A DNA stretch of 64,000 bases from Candidatus Sacchlamyda saccharinae (lineage in GTDB: Bacteria > Chlamydiota > Chlamydiia > Chlamydiales > Rhabdochlamydiaceae): contig JAUHQI010000004.1 of NCBI GenBank assembly GCA_030408505.1, forward strand, positions 744,001 through 808,000. Reading direction: 5' to 3'. Numbering within the stretch: position 1 is the first letter of the stretch; the number at the start of each line of letters is the position of its first letter. The notes under the pieces were generated by a model. The model was not told the DNA's origin, searched no databases, and saw nothing but the letters and a program-made list of their open reading frames with translations. Below are positions 25,819 to 36,622 of the stretch, piece after piece. Both the position numbers and the translations under genes were made by a program.

Positions 25819-28782
25819 ATGATTGCTCTTATGCTGACATTTCAAGAGATCATCGCAAAGCTCTTCGACTTCTGGGAAAAGCAAGGTTGTATCGTTCACC
25901 AAGGCCATGACCTAGAAATGGGAGCGGGCACATTCAATCCCGCTACTTTCTTGCGTTCACTCGGCCCAGAGCCCTATAAAACCGCCTATGTTGAGCCTTC
26001 TCGTCGCCCTAGCGATGGCCGCTATGGGGAAACCCCCAACCGCCTGCAGCTCTTCCACCAATTTCAGGTGATCATCAAACCCTCCCCTGCCAACATCATC
26101 GAGCTCTATAAACAATCGCTCGAAGCGATCGGCATCGACCTCTCTAAACACGATCTCCGCTTTGTGCATGACGACTGGGAGTCCCCCACCCTTGGCGCCT
26201 TTGGCCTGGGCTGGGAAGTATGGCTCGATGGGATGGAGGTCTCGCAGTTCACCTATTTTCAAGCTGTGGCTAGCCTCCCCCTCAAACCGATTAGCGTCGA
26301 AATCACCTACGGCCTAGAGCGCCTCTGCACCTATGTCCAGAACAAAGACAACGTCTTTGACATGCAGTGGAACAAGGACTACACCTACGGCGATATCACC
26401 AAGCAAAACGAAGTGGAGTGGAGCTCTTACAACTTTACTCACGCCTCTACCGAGATGTGGTTCCGCCACTTTGATGATTACGAAAAAGAGGCCAAAGATC
26501 TCATCGCGAAAGACCTTCCTCTCCCCGCCTATGACTTTGTCATCAAAGCCTCGCACGCATTCAATATGCTCGATGCCAGAGGCGTGATTTCTGTCACCGA
26601 ACGAGCTGGCTACATCGGACGGATTCGCGATCTTGCCCGCCTCATTGGAGCGAGCTACCTCACCATGCGCGAAAAGCAAGGCTTTCCTCTCCTTGCAAAA
26701 CTTCCCCAATACGAAGCCCCCTTACCAAAACCCAAAAGCTTCCCGAAGACGTTCGAACAACACCGGCGTGAAACCTTTCTCTTAGAAATTGGCTCTGAGC
26801 CCCTCCCTGCCACCTTCGTTCCGATCGGAATGCAAAACCTCGAAACGGCTCTGCGTACCCTCTTCAAAGAGAATAACCTCGCCTTTGAAGGAATCCAACC
26901 CTTTGGCACACCCCGCCGTCTAGGCGCCATTGTCCGAGGACTTGTCGAAGGGACAGCCGATGAGAAAATCTCCCGCAAAGGGCCAAACGTAAGCAGCGCC
27001 TTTGATGAAGATGGTAACCCCACCAAACAAGGAGCTGGCTTTCTAAAATCGCTTGGTTTTGAAACTCTCACAAAATCGGACATTGATAAAACCCCCGGCC
27101 TCTCCCTCCAGGGCGAATACCTCTATGCCGAGATCGAGAAAAAAGGAAAATCGATCTATGAAATCCTCTCTAGCGCCTTGCCAAAGCTCATCTTAAAACT
27201 CGACTTCCCCAAGAAAATGCGCTGGGGGTCACTCGACATTGAATTTGCCCGCCCCATCCATTGGATTACTGCCCTCTACGACACCCACCTCATCCCCTTC
27301 AGCCTCGGCGACGTGACATCCAACTCCCACTCCTTTGGCCATGCACAACTAGACCCCAAAAAGATCCCCCTCCAATCAGCAGGAGACTACTTCACCCTCC
27401 TTAAAGACCACAAAGTACTCGCCGATCCAAATGAGCGAAGACAGAGCATTCTCGATCAGCTCCACAAACTAGAAAAAGAGCTCTCTGCCACCTCCCTTGA
27501 GCAGAAAAAAGTCCTTGCCCAAGTCCTCCACCTCACTGAATGGCCCCAGCTCACTCACGCCGATTTCAATCCTGACTACCTCTCAATCCCCAAAGAAGTC
27601 CTCATCTGTGAAATGGTCGAGCACCAAAAGTATTTCCCCCTATCTGACAAAGCTGGCAACCTCATCAACAAATTCCTCATCACGGCCGACAATACCCCTA
27701 CCGACCTCATCCGCGCCGGCAATCAACGTGTACTCTCTGCCCGCCTTTCCGATGGTGTCTTCCTGTACAACCAAGACCTTAAGACACCGCTTGATGACTT
27801 CAACCAAAAACTAGACAAAATCCTCTTCCAGAAAAAGCTCGGAACGGTGCATGAAAAAGTCACTCGCACCGCCCTCCTCGCCCAAAACCTAAACGATCTA
27901 CTCCAAATCGCCGACCCAAAAAAAGTAGCTCGTGCTGCCCATCTTTGCAAGGCAGACCTCGCCACCGATATGGTCGGTGAGTTTCCCGAGCTGCAAGGAA
28001 CAATCGGCAAGTACTACGCCCTTACCCAAAAAGAAGACCCGGAAGTTGCCACCGCGATTGAAGAGCACTGGATGCCCCGAACTGAAGGGGGCGATCTCCC
28101 CAAAACCCCTACCGGCATCATCACCGCCTTGGCTGATAAACTCGACAACCTCTCCAGCTACTTCTCCGTCGGCCTCAAACCCACCTCCTCCTCCGACCCA
28201 TTTGCTCTACGACGCCAAGCGATCGGCATCGTGAAAATCCTCATCGAAAACAAACTTTCTCTCAACCTCGAAGAACAAGCAAATAGTGAAATCATTACCT
28301 ATATCACTACCCGCGCTCAAGGTGTGTTTGAAGAATGCGGTTTTGCAAAAGACGAAGTGCAGGCTTGCGGTCTTTGCCGCAACCCCTACGACCACTACTG
28401 TAAAATCAAGGCCCTTCACGCCTTCCGCAAAGAGCCCACCTTCCAAAAGCTTTATGAAGTTTACAAACGAGCTAAAGGCCAGCTCCAAAAAGGAAAAGCC
28501 GGCACCCTCGATCCTGCGCTCCTAACAGACCCTGCTGAAAAGGATTTGCACTCAACGCTTCTAGCCATGGAAAAAACCTGGCCCAATCTCCTAAAACAGA
28601 AAAGCTACGAGGAAGCGTTTACCGAGATGGCTAAATTCCAAAAGCCACTCGCTAACCTCTTTGACACTGTAAAAATCCTCGCCGACGACCCGGCGATACA
28701 AGGCAATCGCCTTGCCCTGCTCAACGAGGTGTTTACCCACTTCGCCCAGCTCCTGGACTTTAGTAAGATCCAATCAAAATAA
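25819..28782 (+). CDS. glyQS: Fused glycyl-tRNA synthetase alpha-beta chain
   Basis: Charges tRNA-Gly. Most bacteria with this class II enzyme use separate alpha (GlyQ) and beta (GlyS) chains; here one 987-residue chain holds both. Residues about 1-300 are the alpha part: [39 protein letters not shown] and [19 protein letters not shown]. From about 310 on the beta part starts with [15 protein letters not shown] and ends in an anticodon-binding-type helical domain. The single fused chain is a known chlamydial trait. Starts at 25819 or 25831 both fit. The 3' end overlaps the convergent DCC gene by 9 bases. Confidence 0.97.
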   Translation: MIALMLTFQEIIAKLFDFWEKQGCIVHQGHDLEMGAGTFNPATFLRSLGPEPYKTAYVEPSRRPSDGRYGETPNRLQLFHQFQVIIKPSPANIIELYKQSLEAIGIDLSKHDLRFVHDDWESPTLGAFGLGWEVWLDGMEVSQFTYFQAVASLPLKPISVEITYGLERLCTYVQNKDNVFDMQWNKDYTYGDITKQNEVEWSSYNFTHASTEMWFRHFDDYEKEAKDLIAKDLPLPAYDFVIKASHAFNMLDARGVISVTERAGYIGRIRDLARLIGASYLTMREKQGFPLLAKLPQYEAPLPKPKSFPKTFEQHRRETFLLEIGSEPLPATFVPIGMQNLETALRTLFKENNLAFEGIQPFGTPRRLGAIVRGLVEGTADEKISRKGPNVSSAFDEDGNPTKQGAGFLKSLGFETLTKSDIDKTPGLSLQGEYLYAEIEKKGKSIYEILSSALPKLILKLDFPKKMRWGSLDIEFARPIHWITALYDTHLIPFSLGDVTSNSHSFGHAQLDPKKIPLQSAGDYFTLLKDHKVLADPNERRQSILDQLHKLEKELSATSLEQKKVLAQVLHLTEWPQLTHADFNPDYLSIPKEVLICEMVEHQKYFPLSDKAGNLINKFLITADNTPTDLIRAGNQRVLSARLSDGVFLYNQDLKTPLDDFNQKLDKILFQKKLGTVHEKVTRTALLAQNLNDLLQIADPKKVARAAHLCKADLATDMVGEFPELQGTIGKYYALTQKEDPEVATAIEEHWMPRTEGGDLPKTPTGIITALADKLDNLSSYFSVGLKPTSSSDPFALRRQAIGIVKILIENKLSLNLEEQANSEIITYITTRAQGVFEECGFAKDEVQACGLCRNPYDHYCKIKALHAFRKEPTFQKLYEVYKRAKGQLQKGKAGTLDPALLTDPAEKDLHSTLLAMEKTWPNLLKQKSYEEAFTEMAKFQKPLANLFDTVKILADDPAIQGNRLALLNEVFTHFAQLLDFSKIQSK

Positions 28783-29082
28783 ATGTCTATTGTGGGCAAT
28801 GATGCGATAGAAGAAATTCAACCCTGGCACATGAACAAGCCAGCCCCATCTGCTCCCTAAAAGCCCTAGTATCCTAAAAACCGCTTGGGCACGGACCCAG
28901 GTTTTTCCATTCTCAATAAGGACAATGGTATCGCCTTTTAGTAGTTTTTCAGGAAGGAGCTCTTTAGCCTTTTCGCTGTTGAGTGGATAAAATAGAAAGA
29001 TCTTACCCTTATCTGCCGCTTGGATTTTTCGGACAGACCGTTGACAGAGAGGACAGGCGCTATCAAAGAATATGAGATTCAC
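28774..29082 (-). CDS. DCC-family thiol-disulfide oxidoreductase-like protein
   Basis: The 102-residue protein belongs to DUF393. The name-giving motif is DxxCxxC at the N-terminus, here [38 protein letters not shown], near the C-terminus, is also typical. The fold is thioredoxin-like and a redox role is expected, but substrates are not known. Its start overlaps the dnaG stop by 4 bases, so it follows dnaG in one transcript. Confidence 0.88.
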   Translation of the reverse strand: MNLIFFDSACPLCQRSVRKIQAADKGKIFLFYPLNSEKAKELLPEKLLKGDTIVLIENGKTWVRAQAVFRILGLLGSRWGWLVHVPGLNFFYRIIAHNRHLF

Positions 29083-30833
29083 GGCAGCACGACCGTCGGT
29101 TGGTTTTTCTTGATCTGATCAAAGGCCTTGGCCAGTTTCAGGACCTCTTCTTCTGAGCAAGTCCCGCTTTGAATCTTAGATTTAATCGCCTCACGCTCTT
29201 CCATCCACTTGCGGATCAACAAGCGGTGGATCACTTCGACAAGCCCCTGCTCGGCCTTTTCCGGGTTCACCTTTTTTCCTACAATTTCTGCGAGGAGTTT
29301 TTGTTCTTCTTCGTCTTCTAAGGTACTGCCAAGGGAGATGAGGTCTTTGGGAGATTCTTCTTCGATGAGTTTTTGGAAGATCTTTTTTGCAATCGGATTG
29401 CGGAAGAGATCAGGTGCTAGATTATTTTTCGCGATGGAGAAAAGATGATCATCTTGTTTAAGGAGAAGCCAGCGCAAAAGATCGGTTTCTAAGATCCGAT
29501 CTGGATCAACTACTTGATTGCCCACGCGTCCCATCCGCTTGATGAACTGGGGCTGGGGTGAAGCACCCACACCCACAACCGACTCAGGCACAGCGGTGAG
29601 CTCTGCGATCTTGCGCAAAGATTCATGGATGAGCACCGGCTCTTCCCAAGAGCGGATCTGAGCCGTGAGCTTGCGAACTAGCTCATTTTTCTGGGCAGGA
29701 TTTTTCAAATCCAGTCCTTTAGCCTCAAATTCAACTAAAAAAGTGAGGTAATCGGTCGGCTTCTCCATCAGCTTAGAAAAAGCCTCCACACCCTCTATGC
29801 GTACAAACGCATCGGGATCACTCCCCTCAGGCAGATTGAGTACAGAGACCTCGAGTCCTTTTTTCTGAAAGAGATTGCCAATTTTAACAGCCGCAGCTTT
29901 GCCAGCACTATCGCCATCCATAGCCAGAAACACTTTACTTACGCCAAGATCAGTGAGAATTTTGACATGTCCATCTCCAAACGCTGTCCCCTGTCCTGCC
30001 ACTGCGAGATTGCAGCCAGCATGAATCAAGCGCAGAGCGTCCATCTGGCCTTCGACAATGATCGCCTTCCGTTCTTTGGCAATACGCTGGCGACAGTAGC
30101 TAAGGCCAAAGAGGATATTTGACTTCTTAAAGAGGGGCGTTTCAGATGTGTTGATGTACTTGCCCCCAAAAACCTCTTCCCTAATTTTGCGCGCCGAAAA
30201 ACCAATCACGCTACCGAAAGGATCCGTGATGGGGAACGTCACCCGTTCTGAAAAGAAATCGCGCCCCCTTTCGGTCATTAAGCCCGCTCCCTGAAGAATT
30301 TCATTCGGCACCCCTTCCCCTTTTGCCAAAGTAACAAATCCATCGCGAAAAGAGGGGGCCCACCCAATCTGAAACTTTTGGATAAAGTCGAGATCGATCC
30401 CCCGCTTGTACAGATACTCAAGAGCTTTATGCCCCTCTTCCGTATGCAAGAGCAAAGTGTGATAGAAGCCGCAAGCAAGCTCTAAAGCACCTTTTAGCCG
30501 CGCTCGATCGGGTCCCCGCTTCTTCCCCTCTTGCTCGCTTTTTTCAAGAGTGACACCGAACCGCTCAGCGAGCGACTCGACCGCCTCGACAAAACTCATC
30601 TTCATGTGGTTCATCAAAAAAGCAATGGCATCGCCGTGCGCGCCGCATCCAAAGCAGTGGTAGTGGTCATCGCCCGATTGCAGAACAAACGAGGGACTCT
30701 TCTCTTCGTGGAAAGGGCAGAGCGCTTTATAAGAAGCACCGGCTCTTTTGAGTTGGATATGAGACGAGAGGAGCTCTACAAGATCAATCTTGCTCCGCAA
30801 ATTGTCGAGACTCTCTTCGGTATACAGGGCCAT
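29079..30833 (-). CDS. dnaG: DNA primase
   Basis: Makes RNA primers at the replication fork. The 584-residue protein has the CHC2 zinc finger (CPFHEEKSPSF and HCFGCGAHGDAI, residues about 39-72). The catalytic core includes RITFPI-type strands and the TOPRIM motifs IIVEGQMDALRL and LAMDGDSAG. The C-terminal helical region (about 440-584) should bind DnaB. In C. trachomatis dnaG lies close to glyQS and mutS, and the same is true here. Confidence 0.96.
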   Translation of the reverse strand: MALYTEESLDNLRSKIDLVELLSSHIQLKRAGASYKALCPFHEEKSPSFVLQSGDDHYHCFGCGAHGDAIAFLMNHMKMSFVEAVESLAERFGVTLEKSEQEGKKRGPDRARLKGALELACGFYHTLLLHTEEGHKALEYLYKRGIDLDFIQKFQIGWAPSFRDGFVTLAKGEGVPNEILQGAGLMTERGRDFFSERVTFPITDPFGSVIGFSARKIREEVFGGKYINTSETPLFKKSNILFGLSYCRQRIAKERKAIIVEGQMDALRLIHAGCNLAVAGQGTAFGDGHVKILTDLGVSKVFLAMDGDSAGKAAAVKIGNLFQKKGLEVSVLNLPEGSDPDAFVRIEGVEAFSKLMEKPTDYLTFLVEFEAKGLDLKNPAQKNELVRKLTAQIRSWEEPVLIHESLRKIAELTAVPESVVGVGASPQPQFIKRMGRVGNQVVDPDRILETDLLRWLLLKQDDHLFSIAKNNLAPDLFRNPIAKKIFQKLIEEESPKDLISLGSTLEDEEEQKLLAEIVGKKVNPEKAEQGLVEVIHRLLIRKWMEEREAIKSKIQSGTCSEEEVLKLAKAFDQIKKNQPTVVLP

Positions 30834-30870
30834 CCCCCTATCTTAGTCGATCATCGGGACAAAATCCAAC

Positions 30871-31278
30871 TCAACTTCGGATATTACTGATATTTTTGCT
30901 TCTGCACACAGGACATCGAAATGAAAATACACCACCCTGCCATTGGTGATTGCAATCATTACAGATTTGATGAACAGGTTTTTCCCAAAAGTCTTTGGAA
31001 GCTGATGTAAAAATACCCAGATCATCAGTAAAAAGAATTGGAAGATATACAGTGGTGTCTTCATCTATAAGTACAAAACCGCCTAAATTTTTTGGAGCAA
31101 CACGAGCTTCATCCAGGTAGATGCGGTCCCCCTGCTGGCACTTGATCAATTCAGGTGAATGTGAAATAATTCCGCGAGTAAGGCACATGGTTTTCGTGGC
31201 TAAATCATTTTCTCTAGCAAAACCGCTTGATAGAGATAAAAGAAGTAAACAAAAAAAGCAAAAACGGTTAATTGACAT
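30871..31278 (-). CDS. Secreted protein with C-terminal zinc-ribbon-like motif
   Basis: The 135-residue protein begins with a signal peptide (FCFFCLLLLSLSSGFA, residues about 6-21). At the C-terminus two CxxC pairs (CNDCNHQW and CPVCRSKN) look like a rubredoxin-type zinc ribbon. The ATG at 31278 has a strong ribosome-binding site (AGGAGGG on the minus strand). It lies next to dnaG; the equivalent position in C. trachomatis is held by CT795, a small secreted protein, but homology is not shown. Function unknown. Confidence 0.75.
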   Translation of the reverse strand: MSINRFCFFCLLLLSLSSGFARENDLATKTMCLTRGIISHSPELIKCQQGDRIYLDEARVAPKNLGGFVLIDEDTTVYLPILFTDDLGIFTSASKDFWEKPVHQICNDCNHQWQGGVFSFRCPVCRSKNISNIRS

Positions 31279-32248
31279 GATCCCTCCTAAATTTGCGAGA
31301 TTTTTTGAGAGTTTATCAAAATGTTTTATATTTGCAATTCTTATTTTATCGAGTTGCTCGAATCACCAAGAGAAACTACATACACAGATTGAAATTGCAA
31401 AGGAAGATAGAGTTTGGCTTGAAAAATTCTTCCAAGATTTCTTTCTCGACGGGCCAACAATTTATACCCTATTTGGCTCGAAACCTATGTCAGCGATTTC
31501 TTTTTGCACAGCATCCAAGGAGGAATGGATCGAGGGCCATTCTCCGCATTGGAAAGCTTTACCAGAAGCCGAGCAGAAAAAATATCTCGCAATGCTCGAG
31601 CAATACGTCACTAATTACGATCTTCATATAAACTGGGAAAAATGGGTAAAATGGAAAGAAAATTTACCAAAAGGGCATTTCTTATTTGCTAAACATACTT
31701 CAGAAGTTGATAAACTCTTCTTTGTATCCATACTCAATGTCCAAGAGGCCGCCTGGACATTGCAAAGGCACTACCCTATATTCAAAGAAATCTTAGGGTT
31801 CGAATTCGATCCTTTGCAAGTTGTTTTAGAGTACGAGAATCCAAATTCAGTTTTTTGGGACAGAGTTTTCTCAAGCCATTTGTTGCAAGGTATTTTATAT
31901 GGATTTGGTGAAAGGAATGCCTATTTTTTTGATCGACAGCGAAACTTAGAAGATGAAATGGATGTAGAAAGTCTGACTACACACCCTTTATTTGCCTCTA
32001 GGGGAATTCGTCGAGATAGAAAAGGAGGCTCAGTTGAGGATATACCCTTGCCAGCATTTAGGTCTTATTCCAATAACTCCAAAGAAGACCCCATTTACTT
32101 AAAGTTCAATGAAGAAAGAGAGTTTGTTCAAAAAAAATTAAAAGGGCAAAACCTTGTTGATGCTATCTTGTCCCAAATGGGCTACCAAGAAGAAAACCCC
32201 AACATTGAAATTGCATTTCCCACGTCACAGGAGGCAACTATTCGATGA
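31277..32248 (+). CDS. Putative lipoprotein of unknown function
   Basis: From the ATG at 31277 the protein is 323 residues. It has a hydrophobic N-terminus and a lipobox (FAILILSSCSN), so it is probably attached to a membrane through a lipid. The rest is soluble and acidic, with aromatic-rich segments (HSPHWKALPEAEQKKYL, WEKWVKWKENLPKGHFL). I do not recognise it. The start shares its CATG with the start of the divergent secreted gene, and no ribosome-binding site is visible. It ends 21 bases before mutS. Confidence 0.7.
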   Translation: MIPPKFARFFESLSKCFIFAILILSSCSNHQEKLHTQIEIAKEDRVWLEKFFQDFFLDGPTIYTLFGSKPMSAISFCTASKEEWIEGHSPHWKALPEAEQKKYLAMLEQYVTNYDLHINWEKWVKWKENLPKGHFLFAKHTSEVDKLFFVSILNVQEAAWTLQRHYPIFKEILGFEFDPLQVVLEYENPNSVFWDRVFSSHLLQGILYGFGERNAYFFDRQRNLEDEMDVESLTTHPLFASRGIRRDRKGGSVEDIPLPAFRSYSNNSKEDPIYLKFNEEREFVQKKLKGQNLVDAILSQMGYQEENPNIEIAFPTSQEATIR

Positions 32249-32269
32249 TTTCGAATAGTTAGAAGTAAT

Positions 32270-34789
32270 ATGATACAAAAAAGCCCAGCACAAACTCCGA
32301 TGATGGCGCAGTGGCACTCTTGCAAGGAGGCAGCGCCAGATACCATCTTACTTTTTCGCCTGGGCGATTTCTATGAAGCGTTTTATGAGGATGCCGAGCT
32401 GCTCTCTAAAGAGCTCGATCTGACGCTGACCAAGCGGCAAGAGATCCCAATGGCGGGCGTCCCCCACCACATGGGCGAAACTTATGTTGACCGCCTTGTG
32501 GCCAAGGGCTACAGGGTTTCGATTGCCGAGCAGCTAGAAAACCCCAAAGATGTAAAGGGCATTGTCAAGCGAGGTATTGCGCGCATTGTGACACCTGGAA
32601 CGGTGATCAACTCGAGTCTAATCCAGGACAAAGAACAAAACTATTTAGCTTGTGTTTTCCCGCTCAATCAGAGTTTTGGGCTGAGTTTTCTCGACATTAC
32701 GACAGCGGCATTTTTTACGTTTGAGCTAGAAAGTGAAAAGGCTTTGATGGATGAACTGAGCAGAGTGCAACCCAAAGAGCTTTTGCTACCAAAAAGGTGG
32801 GGCAAAGAATTTGCACTGAATGTTCGCCCAACCGTCCACCTTTTAGAGAGTTGGCATTTTGATCACCAAAGCGCGCTCGATTGTCTACTACGCCATTTTA
32901 AAGTACAGAGCCTTGATGGATTTGGACTAAAAGGAATGAGCGCTGGCATCAATGCCGCTGGGGCCCTTCTGACCTATGTGCAAGAAGAACTCAATCTTCC
33001 TATTGAGCATATTAAGGCCATCCAGACGCCAAAAAACACCGCGTTCATGCATATCGATCAATCGACCCAGAGAAATTTGGAACTGATCCGTCCGCTACAC
33101 GAAGGGCAGAAAGAATCGACTCTTCTCAATCTGATTGATGGGACGAAAACCCCAATGGGTGGAAGGATGCTAAGATCTTGGCTTATCGCCCCTCTCCTAG
33201 ATGTGGAAAAAATCAAAGAGCGACAAGACAGAATTGAGGTGCTCAGCAACGAGTTTTCCAAGCTTTTGGAACTAAGGAGATATTTAGGCGAGATCCGCGA
33301 TATAGAGCGTTTGATGATGAGGATCGAAACAGGGTTTGCATCCCCAAGAGATTTTGCGTCTCTGCGCACATCGTTACAGCAGATCCCCCTGATAACCCCA
33401 TTTATAGAAGAGACTTTTCCCGATGTTTCACAAGTAGTTGCCAAAATTGAAAGCGCCCTTGTCCAGGCCCCCCCAATGCGCCTGTCTGATGGTGGTATTT
33501 TTAAAGAGGGATATGATGGCGAGCTCGATGAGTTGCTCACCATAAAAAAAGATAGCAAGAGCTGGATTGCAAATTATCAGATTCGGTTGCGCGACACACT
33601 TGGCATCAAAACGCTCAAAGTAGGCTACACCAAAGCTTTTGGCTATTACATCGAGGTGAGCAAAGGGCAAAGCGGCCATGTGCCCGAGCATTTTCATCGC
33701 AGACAAACGCTTGTCAATGCCGAGCGGTTCATCACAGATGAGCTCAAAGAATTCGAATACAAAATTCTTTCGGCTGATGAAAAGATCCGTGCGATTGAAG
33801 CGCGCCTTTTCACTGAGCTGCGAACAGAGATAGCCACATTTGCAGAGCCCGTGCGCTCTATAGCCCAAACGATTGCCCATGTCGATTGTTTTGCTTCTCT
33901 TGCCAAATTGGCCTCCGAGCGGGAATATGTCCGACCACTTGTCGACACTAGTACAACGTATGAGGTGAAAGAGGGCCGCCACCCTGTTATTGAAGCGAAT
34001 TTAGAAGAGAGTTTTATTCCCAATGACGTTGCCTTTGATGGGAAGCAACTGGCCCTGATCACCGGCCCCAACATGGCTGGTAAGTCAACTTTTATTAGGC
34101 AAGCAGCTCTCATTGCGATTTTAGCGCAAATGGGTTCGTTTGTTCCTGCGCAAAGCGCCCATATCGGGATCATCGACAAGGTTTTTAGCCGCATTGGAGC
34201 CAGCGATGATCTAGCTCGCGGGCAATCAACCTTTATGGTCGAGATGACCGAAACGGCCAATATTTTGCACAATGCCACAGAGCGCTCCCTTGTGATTCTA
34301 GACGAAATTGGTCGAGGCACGAGCACCTATGACGGAATATCTATTGCATGGGCAGTGGCCGAATTTCTGCTCAGCACCCCGGGGAGCCAAGCCAAGACAC
34401 TGTTTGCCACCCATTACTTTGAGATGACCGATCTGATTGAAAAATACCCCGCAGCCTTCAACCTCAATGTTGCCGTCGATGAGCAAAAAAACGGCATCGT
34501 TTTCTTGCATAAGATTCAGCCCGGAATGGCCGATAAAAGCTACGGGATCCATGTGGCACGACTAGCCGGCCTGCCCCTTGCCGCCATAAAAGGCGCTGAG
34601 AAAAAACTGCGCGAGCTAGAAAATGAAACTCCGCCTCCTCGAAAGGACACCAGTCAGCTCGACCTCTTCACCGCATCTGAAGCCCCGCGCAGTCCTATTT
34701 TGGAAGAGCTCGAAACGCTCGACCCCAATCAGATGACCCCTCTTGAGGCCTTGCAACAACTCCTGCAGTGGAAAACCAATGCCATTTGA
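32270..34789 (+). CDS. mutS: DNA mismatch repair protein MutS
   Basis: Recognises mismatches and starts repair. The 839-residue protein has the N-terminal mismatch-binding domain with the intercalating GDFYEAFYEDA motif (phenylalanine and glutamate). The connector, lever and clamp domains follow. The ATPase domain has Walker A TGPNMAGKSTFIRQ, the signature region SRIGASDDLARGQSTFMVEM and Walker B LVILDEIGRGTS. The tail is short. uvrC overlaps its end by 11 bases. Confidence 0.97.
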   Translation: MIQKSPAQTPMMAQWHSCKEAAPDTILLFRLGDFYEAFYEDAELLSKELDLTLTKRQEIPMAGVPHHMGETYVDRLVAKGYRVSIAEQLENPKDVKGIVKRGIARIVTPGTVINSSLIQDKEQNYLACVFPLNQSFGLSFLDITTAAFFTFELESEKALMDELSRVQPKELLLPKRWGKEFALNVRPTVHLLESWHFDHQSALDCLLRHFKVQSLDGFGLKGMSAGINAAGALLTYVQEELNLPIEHIKAIQTPKNTAFMHIDQSTQRNLELIRPLHEGQKESTLLNLIDGTKTPMGGRMLRSWLIAPLLDVEKIKERQDRIEVLSNEFSKLLELRRYLGEIRDIERLMMRIETGFASPRDFASLRTSLQQIPLITPFIEETFPDVSQVVAKIESALVQAPPMRLSDGGIFKEGYDGELDELLTIKKDSKSWIANYQIRLRDTLGIKTLKVGYTKAFGYYIEVSKGQSGHVPEHFHRRQTLVNAERFITDELKEFEYKILSADEKIRAIEARLFTELRTEIATFAEPVRSIAQTIAHVDCFASLAKLASEREYVRPLVDTSTTYEVKEGRHPVIEANLEESFIPNDVAFDGKQLALITGPNMAGKSTFIRQAALIAILAQMGSFVPAQSAHIGIIDKVFSRIGASDDLARGQSTFMVEMTETANILHNATERSLVILDEIGRGTSTYDGISIAWAVAEFLLSTPGSQAKTLFATHYFEMTDLIEKYPAAFNLNVAVDEQKNGIVFLHKIQPGMADKSYGIHVARLAGLPLAAIKGAEKKLRELENETPPPRKDTSQLDLFTASEAPRSPILEELETLDPNQMTPLEALQQLLQWKTNAI

Positions 34790-36584
34790 TCCCGACCAGC
34801 TCGATCGCTTTCCAGTAGATCCTGGCGTTTACCTGATGAAAAATGCCAGAGGACAAGTGATCTACGTCGGGAAAGCCAAGCACCTAAAAAAACGGGTTAA
34901 GCAGTACTTCGCTCCAGGTCGAGATACTAGAGCCATGATCCCTTACCTCCTTAAGGAGATCCACTCGATTGAAACCATCGTCGTTGAGACTGAGAAAGAG
35001 GCGCTACTGGTTGAAAACACTCTCATAAAAAAACACAAACCTAGATACAACGCCACCCTCAAAGATGACAAGACCTTCATCAGCCTCATGATCAACCACC
35101 ACCACAAATGGCCCAGACTCCAATTGATCCGCTACAAAGGCAAACCCAAACTCAAAGGACTCTACTTTGGTCCCTACACAAGCGCTTATGCCGCCCGTCA
35201 AACGTATGAGCTCCTCACCAAACTCTTCCCTTTAAGACAGTGCTCTGATGAAGAACTCAAAAGGCGCACCCGCCCCTGCATCCTCTATGGCATCAAGCGG
35301 TGCATCGCGCCTTGCGTAGATCTTTGTACCAAACAAGAATACGACACTTTCGTAGACGGCACCATTGACTTTTTAAAGGGCAAAGACACTGAAGTCCTAG
35401 ACCAACTACGAGAAGAAATGTTAGAAGCATCGGATAATTTAGAATTCGAAAAAGCAGGGGCGCTGCACAACACCATCCAACAAATCGAGCATGTTATCCA
35501 AACCAGACAAGTAGTACAAAAAGCAGGGACAAAAGACAGTGATAGCATCGGCCTTTTCCGCCAAGCAGACGAAGTAGTCTTGATGCAACTTTTTGTCCGT
35601 GAGGGCAAACTCGTCGGCTCTGAGCACTATTCCTTCTCGCACGCTCTAGAAGAAGACGAAGAGCTTATTGCTTCCTTCCTTCTCCAGTATTACCAAAAGA
35701 AAAAAGACCTTCCCAAAGAGATCCTTCTACCTATAAAACTCAAAGATCACAGCGCACTCACCGAAATCTTAAACATCCCCCTACTCACACCAGAGAGGGG
35801 CAGCAAAAAAAGCTTAGTCCGACTCGCACAAAAAAATGCAGGGACCACCTTCCGACAAGAGAAAAATGAGCAAGAACTACGCGAGAAGATGCTTCTCGAC
35901 CTCTCAGAAAAACTCAATCTGAACCGCTACCCCCAGCGGATCGAGTGCTTCGACACCTCCAACATCTCTGGCACTGATCTAGTCGCCTCGATGGTCGCCT
36001 TCACAAACGGCACTTACGACAAAAAACGGACCCGCTACTACAAGATCAAGGGGATTGATAAATCAGACGACTACGGCGCGATGCACCAAGTCCTCTCTCG
36101 CCGCCTCTCAAAGGCCAAGGACGAAGATGATCTGCCTGACCTCATCCTCATCGATGGGGGCAAAGGCCAACTCAACATTGGACTCCAGGTCCTCAAAGAG
36201 CTTGATATCGCAAGCGTCGATATCGCTGCCATCACCAAAGAAGAGGCCAAGCACACCAAAGGGATGACCGCCGAGCGGATTTTCATCCCAGACCATAAAG
36301 AGCCCATCCACCTCGATGTCCGCTCACCCCTCCTCTTCCTTCTCCAGCAGATCCGCGATGCCGCCCACGATCGGGCCATCGGATTCCACCGCAAAAGACG
36401 CTCTAAACGCGTTATTTCCAGCGCCTTAGAAACTGTCCCTGGTATCGGCCCCATCAAGAAAAAGCGCCTACTTCAAAAATTTGGCAGTTTCAAACGCATC
36501 CAAGACGCCACAGATGAGGAGCTCCTCTCCGTTGCGGGCATCACCAAAAAAGACATCACTACTCTCAGAAACTACTTAAAATAA
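34779..36584 (+). CDS. uvrC: Excinuclease ABC subunit C
   Basis: Makes both cuts in nucleotide-excision repair. From the ATG at 34779 the protein is 601 residues. It has a GIY-YIG domain (PGVYLMKNARGQVIYVGKA, near residues 11-29) and a UVR motif near residue 210 that binds UvrB. A C-terminal RNase H-like endonuclease follows (ECFDTSNISGTDLVASMV and LPDLILIDGGKGQL). Helix-hairpin-helix motifs lie at the end (TVPGIGPIKKKRLLQKFG). The upstream start would add a tail made of the mutS end in another frame. Confidence 0.97.
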   Translation: MPFDPDQLDRFPVDPGVYLMKNARGQVIYVGKAKHLKKRVKQYFAPGRDTRAMIPYLLKEIHSIETIVVETEKEALLVENTLIKKHKPRYNATLKDDKTFISLMINHHHKWPRLQLIRYKGKPKLKGLYFGPYTSAYAARQTYELLTKLFPLRQCSDEELKRRTRPCILYGIKRCIAPCVDLCTKQEYDTFVDGTIDFLKGKDTEVLDQLREEMLEASDNLEFEKAGALHNTIQQIEHVIQTRQVVQKAGTKDSDSIGLFRQADEVVLMQLFVREGKLVGSEHYSFSHALEEDEELIASFLLQYYQKKKDLPKEILLPIKLKDHSALTEILNIPLLTPERGSKKSLVRLAQKNAGTTFRQEKNEQELREKMLLDLSEKLNLNRYPQRIECFDTSNISGTDLVASMVAFTNGTYDKKRTRYYKIKGIDKSDDYGAMHQVLSRRLSKAKDEDDLPDLILIDGGKGQLNIGLQVLKELDIASVDIAAITKEEAKHTKGMTAERIFIPDHKEPIHLDVRSPLLFLLQQIRDAAHDRAIGFHRKRRSKRVISSALETVPGIGPIKKKRLLQKFGSFKRIQDATDEELLSVAGITKKDITTLRNYLK

Positions 36585-36586
36585 AC

Positions 36587-36615
36587 TTGACAATTAAATT
36601 TGATTATATTAATAT
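36587..36615 (+). promoter_or_regulatory. Consensus promoter directly before the ankyrin gene at 36623
   Basis: TTGACA (36587-36592) and TAATAT (36610-36615) are separated by 17 bases, close to the housekeeping consensus. The ATG at 36623 is only 7 bases beyond the -10 box, so the transcript would start at or next to the start codon. There is no ribosome-binding site in that gap. Confidence 0.65.
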
Positions 36616-36622
36616 TATTAAT

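Noticed and set aside
33428-34326. Long minus-strand frames opposite mutS
   Set aside because: Shadows of the MutS coding sequence; no starts with ribosome-binding sites and no family pattern.
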